NCBI RefSeq assembly: GCF_001428305.1
Contig: NZ_LMRZ01000001.1
Span: 496,289 to 560,288 of the forward strand
Reading direction: 5' to 3'
DNA from: Janibacter sp. Soil728
GTDB taxonomy: Bacteria; Actinomycetota; Actinomycetes; Actinomycetales; Dermatophilaceae
Length of the DNA: 64,000 bases
Positions 58,728 through 64,000 of this stretch are shown one piece after another. The stretch's first letter is position 1. Each line of letters begins with the position of its first letter. Below the pieces are notes generated by a model. The model made no database searches and was not told where the DNA came from. It worked only from the letters and a program-made list of their open reading frames with translations. Both the position numbers and the translations under genes were made by a program.

Positions 58728-59707
58728 GCGCCACGACCGCTGAGCGCGTCGCCTCCAAGGGGCGCCTCCTCGACGCGAAGCTCGCCCTCGGCATCCTGGC
58801 CGTGGGCGGGCTCCTCGTCGTCTCCCTCTTCACCGGCGTCTACGACATCTTCGGCGGCGATCGGGGCGGCGAGATGTTCGCCATCACCCGCATCCCGCGG
58901 ACCGTCGCGCTCGTCCTCGCCGGCGCCGCGATGGCGATGTCCGGGCTGGTGATGCAGCTGCTGACGCAGAACCGCTTCGTCGAGCCGACGACGACCGGCA
59001 CCACGGAGTGGGCCGGTCTCGGCCTGCTCGCCGTGATGATCCTCTTCCCGGGGGCCAGCCTCATGGAGCGGATGATCGGCGCGATCATCGCTGCCTTCAT
59101 CGGCACCATGGTCTTCTTCCTCTTCCTGCGCAGGGTGACCCTGCGGTCCTCGCTCATCGTCCCGATCGTGGGGATCATGCTGGGCGCCGTCGTGGGGTCG
59201 GTCTCCACCTTCATCGCGCTGCAGACCGACATGCTGCAGAACCTGGGGATCTGGTTCGCCGGCAGCTTCACCTCGGTCCTGCGGGGGCAGTACGAGGTGC
59301 TGTGGATCGTCGCCCTCGTGGCCATCGCCATCTTCGTGGTGGCGGACCGCTTCACCGTCGCCGGCCTCGGCGAGGAGATCTCGACCAATGTCGGGCTCAA
59401 CTACAACCAGGTCATCCTCATCGGCACCTGCCTGATCGCCGTGGCGACGGGGGTCGTGACGGTCGTCGTCGGCAACCTGCCCTTCCTCGGGCTGATCGTC
59501 CCCAACATCGTCTCGATGTTCCGCGGCGACGACCTGCGCAGCAACCTGCCGTGGGTCTGCCTGCTCGGCATCGCGATCGTCACCGTCTGCGACCTCATCG
59601 GACGCACGGTCATCGCGCCCTTCGAGGTGCCGGTCTCGCTCATCCTCGGGGTGGTCGGGGCAGTCGTCTTCATCGTCCTCCTGCTCAGGCAGCGCCGTCG
59701 TGGCTGA
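58724..59707 (+). CDS. Iron-siderophore ABC transporter permease (FecCD family), first subunit
   Basis: The protein has about nine membrane helices and the FecCD features: FAITRIPRTVALVLAGAAMAMSGLVMQLLTQNRFVEPTTTGTTEWAGLG near residues 45-95 and VGNLPFLGLIVPNIVSMFRGDDLR near 245, the cytoplasmic loop contacting the ATPase. The nearest normal start, GTG 58802, would cut the first helix, so a CTG at 58724 overlapping the upstream stop (CTGA) and preceded by GGAGGGG is preferred; it gives 327 residues. The start is inferred. It forms a heterodimeric channel with the next permease. Confidence 0.88.
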   Translation: MSATTAERVASKGRLLDAKLALGILAVGGLLVVSLFTGVYDIFGGDRGGEMFAITRIPRTVALVLAGAAMAMSGLVMQLLTQNRFVEPTTTGTTEWAGLGLLAVMILFPGASLMERMIGAIIAAFIGTMVFFLFLRRVTLRSSLIVPIVGIMLGAVVGSVSTFIALQTDMLQNLGIWFAGSFTSVLRGQYEVLWIVALVAIAIFVVADRFTVAGLGEEISTNVGLNYNQVILIGTCLIAVATGVVTVVVGNLPFLGLIVPNIVSMFRGDDLRSNLPWVCLLGIAIVTVCDLIGRTVIAPFEVPVSLILGVVGAVVFIVLLLRQRRRG

Positions 59708-60763
59708 GGCGCCCTCGCGTCCACGCGTGACCCCGCCGATCACGGACTCCGTGGTGACCACGGGAGAGCGCGCGTCCGGCCCCCTTCCCACCGCCCGCTC
59801 CCGCCGGCGCTACCGGATCGTCCTGACCGTGCTCGTCGTGCTGGCGGTCGGCTTCGGCTTCGGGCACCTTGCCTGGGACAACCCGATGCCGCTCGGCTCC
59901 GAGGGCTTCTGGATCGTCGCCGAGCTGCGGGCGAGCACGCTCGTGGCGATGGCGGTCGTCGCGGTCTGCCAGGCGATCGCCACCGTGAGCTTCCAGACGG
60001 TGACCAACAACCGGATCATCACGCCCTCGATCATGGGCTTCGAGTCGCTCTACGTCGCGGTGCAGACGGCCGCCGTGTACTTCCTCGGCGTCGCCGGCCT
60101 GGGGATGCTCACCGGGCTGCCCCAGTTCGTCCTGCAGATCGCGATCATGGTTGGCCTCTCCCTCGCGCTCTACGGGTGGCTGCTGTCGGGGCGCTACGGC
60201 AATGTCGAGATCATGCTGCTGATCGGCATCGTCATCGGCGGCGGGCTCGCCTCGGTCTCCTCCTTCATGCGGCGGATGCTCACGCCCAGCGAGTTCGACG
60301 TGCTCACCGCGCGGATGTTCGGGTCGATGGCCAACGCCGACCCGATGTACTTCCCCATCGCGATCCCGCTGTGCATCGTCGCCGCTGCACTGCTGTGGCG
60401 GCGCTCGAACCGGTTGAATGTCGTGGCGCTCGGCCGCGACACCGCCACCAACCTCGGGCTCAACCACCGCCGCGAGCTCATGGTGACCCTCTTCCTCGTC
60501 TCGATCCTCATGGCCGTCTCGACGGCGCTCGTCGGGCCGATGACCTTCCTCGGGTTCCTCGTCGCCACCCTCGCCTACCAGTTCGCCGACAGCTATGACC
60601 ACCGGCGGATCTTCCCCGTGGCCGTGCTGGTCGGCTTCGTCGTCCTGTCGGGGGCGTACTTCGTGATGAAGCACGTCTTCTACGCGCAGGGCGTCGTCTC
60701 GATCATCATCGAGCTCGTCGGGGGCTCGGTCTTCCTCATCGTCATCCTCCGCAAGGGGCGCCT

Positions 60764-60767
<4 letters not shown>
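59700..60767 (+). CDS. Iron-siderophore ABC transporter permease (FecCD family), second subunit
   Basis: A 355-residue membrane protein with about nine helices and a long cytoplasmic N-terminus of about 35 residues. FecCD motifs include LRASTLVAMAVVAVCQAIATVSFQTVTNNRIITPSIMGFESLYV near residues 77-120 and VGPMTFLGFLVATLAYQFAD near 278, with SYDHRRIFPVAVLVGF. It pairs with the preceding permease, whose stop codon it overlaps by eight bases from its GTG start. Its own stop overlaps the ATPase GTG start by four bases. Confidence 0.9.
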
Positions 60768-61519
<752 letters not shown>

Positions 61520-61565
61520 CTCGTCCCACCTCAGCGGTGGTTCCCGGGTGCGGCAGGATGCAGGC

Positions 61566-62996
61566 GTGGACCACGTGATCGACTCCCGCTGGAGAGTGCT
61601 GCCCATCGGTCGCCCGGAGACGCTGCGCAGAGCAGCCACGGAGGCGGCCCTCTTCGGCCTCGCCGGCCTGGCAGGACTCTTCGCGGTCGCCGTCGTCATC
61701 GGCGTGGTCATCGAGGAGGCCTTCGCGGAGACCGAGACGGGGATCACCGCAGACCTGGTCCTGCGGGCCTCGCTGGGCGGAGTCCTGCTGTTCGGGATGA
61801 TCGGCCTGCTGACGCTCGGGGCGCTGGGTGCCCTGCAGGGCCCGCTGACCGCACGTGAGCTCGCGGCGGCTGCCCGGCGAGACACCCCGGCGACGCAGGT
61901 GCCGATCCCCGACCAGTGGGAGGGAGCGACGGAGAGCAGCGCGGGCGCCTACAAGCTGTTGGCCTTGTGGGTCCTCGCCATCCTGGGGCTCGTCTATCTC
62001 GTGCTCGTGTTCGTGACGCTCGGTGATCCTGACCCCACGGGTCTGGCTCTGCTCGTAGGGGGTGGACTGCTGCTCGCGGCGATCTGGTGCGGGATCCCCC
62101 TGACGAAGCGGGTTCTGGAGCCTCGACAGATGGCGATCGCCGCGGAGCTGGAGCACCGGTGGACGCAGGCGCACCGGGAGGTCGCCGACGAGCGAGAGCT
62201 GAGCGAGCAGGACGTCAGCGAGGCCCGGACGCGCGCGGGCCTGACGGGTCGGCTGCCGGGTCGCGGGGTGCGCACGCTCAACGACCTGTTGATCCTCTTC
62301 GTCGTCGTGGGCGTCGCCACCTGGGGGATCGCGACCCACGTGACGGCCGCGATCGCCTATCCGGACCGTACGTACGGTCCGGGGCGTCAGCTGGACGACC
62401 GGGCGAGTCTGGACCCCGCTGACGAGCGGCTGGTGGACCTCATCGCCGTGGGGGGCGCGATCGGCGCTGCCGTCGGCATGCTCGCCTTCGTCTGCATGGT
62501 GGTCTGCGAGGTCATCATCTGGAGCGTGGAGCGCCGGGAGCTGCGCCGTGCGCTCGCGGACGGCGCAGCCGCGCCTCCGCCCTACCTGCTGCTCCGCCGC
62601 GCCATGGTCAGTGCGTGCCCGCCGGCTCTGCGGCTGGTCTTCGCTCTCGCCGGCGCGACGCTGGCGCTCGGCTTCGCCCTGTGGTTCGTGACCCTCGTGG
62701 CCGACCGGCCCGACTGGGACACCTACGCCGCGGCCGGCCAGCAGCTGCGCGACGCCGGCTCGCTCGGGCCCTGGATCATGCTGGGGGCCCTGGTCGTCAT
62801 GGGACTCGGCGTCGCGCTGGGCAGCCAGCTCGACACTCGGGACCAGGCGTTGCGCGACCAGCTGGTCCAGCGCTGGCCGGTGCGATCCGCCGAGCAGGAG
62901 TTGGAGACGGATGGTGAGGAGGCGGCGACGGGCGACGCAGGTCCGGACGCCAGGGACGGCGCGACCCCGGACGCCGCGGGTGGCACGTCCGTCTGA
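61566..62996 (+). CDS. Eight-helix integral membrane protein of unknown function
   Basis: The 476-residue protein has about eight hydrophobic helices (for example LFGLAGLAGLFAVAVVIGVV, LLALWVLAILGLVYLVLVFV, LNDLLILFVVVGVATWGIAT and VSACPPALRLVFALAGATLA), a central cytoplasmic helix of about 50 residues rich in Glu/Arg (MAIAAELEHRWTQAHREVAD) and an acidic, Gly/Asp-rich C-terminal tail. I do not recognise the family. The GTG at 61566 is the chosen start because the upstream extension falls within the ATPase end. It lies 46 bases after the ABC ATPase and may be cotranscribed with it, but no functional link is visible. Confidence 0.7.
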   Translation: MDHVIDSRWRVLPIGRPETLRRAATEAALFGLAGLAGLFAVAVVIGVVIEEAFAETETGITADLVLRASLGGVLLFGMIGLLTLGALGALQGPLTARELAAAARRDTPATQVPIPDQWEGATESSAGAYKLLALWVLAILGLVYLVLVFVTLGDPDPTGLALLVGGGLLLAAIWCGIPLTKRVLEPRQMAIAAELEHRWTQAHREVADERELSEQDVSEARTRAGLTGRLPGRGVRTLNDLLILFVVVGVATWGIATHVTAAIAYPDRTYGPGRQLDDRASLDPADERLVDLIAVGGAIGAAVGMLAFVCMVVCEVIIWSVERRELRRALADGAAAPPPYLLLRRAMVSACPPALRLVFALAGATLALGFALWFVTLVADRPDWDTYAAAGQQLRDAGSLGPWIMLGALVVMGLGVALGSQLDTRDQALRDQLVQRWPVRSAEQELETDGEEAATGDAGPDARDGATPDAAGGTSV

Positions 62997-63044
62997 CCGG
63001 GGTCTCGGGCTCGCGGTCCGGGCGAGCGCAGGGGGTGCGTGGGC

Positions 63045-64000
63045 TCAGCCCGTGACCGGTTCGGAGACTCGCCCGATCGCCACCGGATCGCCGGTGATGG
63101 GCGCGAGCTGCTCCCTTCGCTCGTAGGCCCAGCCGGGTCCGCGCAGGAGGAAGCCGAACCGGTCCGACCAGGTGGGCGACGAGGTGATGTCGCGCCACTC
63201 GTGGGTGGCGATCGTGCCGAGGTTGTAGGTGCCGATGTTGCGGGTCAGGCCGTAGCGCACCCGTTCCACCTCCGGCTCGAAGGTGCCGAAGAGCTTGTCC
63301 CACAGGATGAGGATCGAGCCGTGGTTGATGTCGAGGTACTGGCGCTGGCTGCCGTGGTGGGCGCGGTGGTGGCTGGGGGTGTTGAGCACCTTCTCGAGCC
63401 AGCCGATCGACGTGACCGCCTCGGTGTGGATCCAGAACTGGTAGATCAGGTTGATCGCGCGGGCATCCTCGATGTACCGCGGCGGGATGCCCAGCAGCGC
63501 GAGCAGGCCGTAGGGGACGACCATCGTGAAGCCCTCGGCGACCGGCTGCCGCAGCGCGGTCGAGAGGTTGTAGCGCTCGCTGCTGTGGTGGACCACGTGG
63601 ACCGCCCAGAGCCAGCGGGACTCGTGGGACAGGCGGTGGTTCCAGTAGTAGATGAAGTCCCAGCCGGCGATGGCGACCAGGTAGGCGGCAGTGCCGGACC
63701 GCATCGAGAGGGGGCTGCGCTCGGCCAGCTTGGACGCGGAGGTCTGCATTGCCCAGATGGAGGCGGCGGCGACCGACGCCGAACCGACGGCCGCGACGGC
63801 GGAGCCGGAGGTCATCAGGCCAAGGGCGTCGATGCGCGAGCGGACGGTGGTGGGCGGGGTCTGGTCCGAAGGCAGGGTCCCCGCCGCGGGCAGCCGGCCG
63901 CCGTGGTCCGCGCGCGAGCGCAGGACGTCACCGATGGTCGTCGCGATCCCGGCGGCGACACCGAGGCCGAGGAGCGCGGTCCCGGCCCTCGTGCTGCCGG
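63045..64000 (-). CDS. Sterol desaturase/fatty acid hydroxylase family protein, 5' end cut by window edge
   Basis: The minus-strand frame stays open to the right edge, so the N-terminus lies outside the window; at least 318 residues are visible. Three His clusters of membrane di-iron hydroxylases are present: WNHRLSHE, HVVHHSSERYN and THSHHRAHHGS-like NTPSHHRAHHGSQ, with a further DHPxLFGTFE-like ILWDKLFGTFEPE. These bind the two irons that hydroxylate or desaturate a lipid. A membrane helix (AGTALLGLGVAAGIATTIGDVL) lies near the edge. The lipid substrate is unknown; relatives act on sterols, carotenoids or fatty acids. Confidence 0.88.
   Translation of the reverse strand, partial: GSTRAGTALLGLGVAAGIATTIGDVLRSRADHGGRLPAAGTLPSDQTPPTTVRSRIDALGLMTSGSAVAAVGSASVAAASIWAMQTSASKLAERSPLSMRSGTAAYLVAIAGWDFIYYWNHRLSHESRWLWAVHVVHHSSERYNLSTALRQPVAEGFTMVVPYGLLALLGIPPRYIEDARAINLIYQFWIHTEAVTSIGWLEKVLNTPSHHRAHHGSQRQYLDINHGSILILWDKLFGTFEPEVERVRYGLTRNIGTYNLGTIATHEWRDITSSPTWSDRFGFLLRGPGWAYERREQLAPITGDPVAIGRVSEPVTG

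Overview
The window comes from a high-GC Gram-positive bacterium. GTG starts and ATGA/GTGA overlaps between genes are common. It carries mycothiol-linked enzymes (mca and a mycothiol-dependent isomerase-like gene), DtxR/IdeR-type iron boxes and a SAM-IV-type riboswitch. Together these point to Actinomycetota, most likely Micrococcales and perhaps an Intrasporangiaceae-like genome; that placement is inference. Gene density is very high: there is no gap over 300 bases between genes, and the largest gaps (30171-30444, 27369-27575, 12787-12982, 38181-38366) hold hairpins, operators or a riboswitch. No rRNA, CRISPR array, prophage or insertion sequence is visible.

Layout: a truncated type-B carboxylesterase and an ASCH-domain gene (1-1.9 kb); recC-recB-recD as one overlapping minus-strand operon (1.97-10.8 kb); a VapBC-type toxin-antitoxin pair, an acetyltransferase and a DUF3800-like gene (10.9-12.8 kb); a binding-protein-like gene, a threonine/serine dehydratase, DUF305 and DUF3105 membrane-anchored proteins, a lipase and small membrane genes (13-18 kb); a LysR regulator divergent from a Glu/Leu dehydrogenase (18-20.3 kb).

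From 20.4 to 34.5 kb lies a catabolic region: a GntR regulator with two maleate-isomerase/Asp-Glu-racemase-type genes, a D-2-hydroxyacid dehydrogenase and an amidase; a large LuxR regulator divergent from a single-chain flavin (Baeyer-Villiger-type) monooxygenase fused to an esterase; a DUF3830 gene; and a class III aminotransferase divergent from an aldehyde dehydrogenase. The same GntR-type operator core (ATTGTTGACAAT) occurs in both divergent promoter regions of this stretch, which suggests one regulon. The substrate is not known.

From 34.5 to 38.8 kb are mixed housekeeping genes, including PPK2, YbaK and an OsmC-family gene behind a SAM-IV-type riboswitch. From 38.9 to 50.7 kb is a selenium-formate island: selB, selA and tRNA-Sec on one strand, selD and a rhodanese on the other, then an oxalate/formate-type MFS transporter and a three-subunit formate dehydrogenase. 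Its catalytic subunit is interrupted by an in-frame TGA at the selenocysteine position, followed by a SECIS-like hairpin, so the window holds both the Sec machinery and a client.

From 50.9 to 57.6 kb are a Fic protein, an atypical SDR with a Cys4 segment, an HpcH-type aldolase, a HAD phosphatase, a ferritin, a 60-residue Cys4 protein behind an iron box, and two mycothiol-linked genes. From 57.6 to 61.5 kb is a siderophore ABC transporter operon with its own iron box, followed by an eight-helix membrane protein and a truncated sterol-desaturase-family gene.

Two families of short palindromic repeats run through the whole window. They often supply the stop codons of adjacent genes, and copies have also entered the recB, recC, selB and carboxylesterase reading frames.
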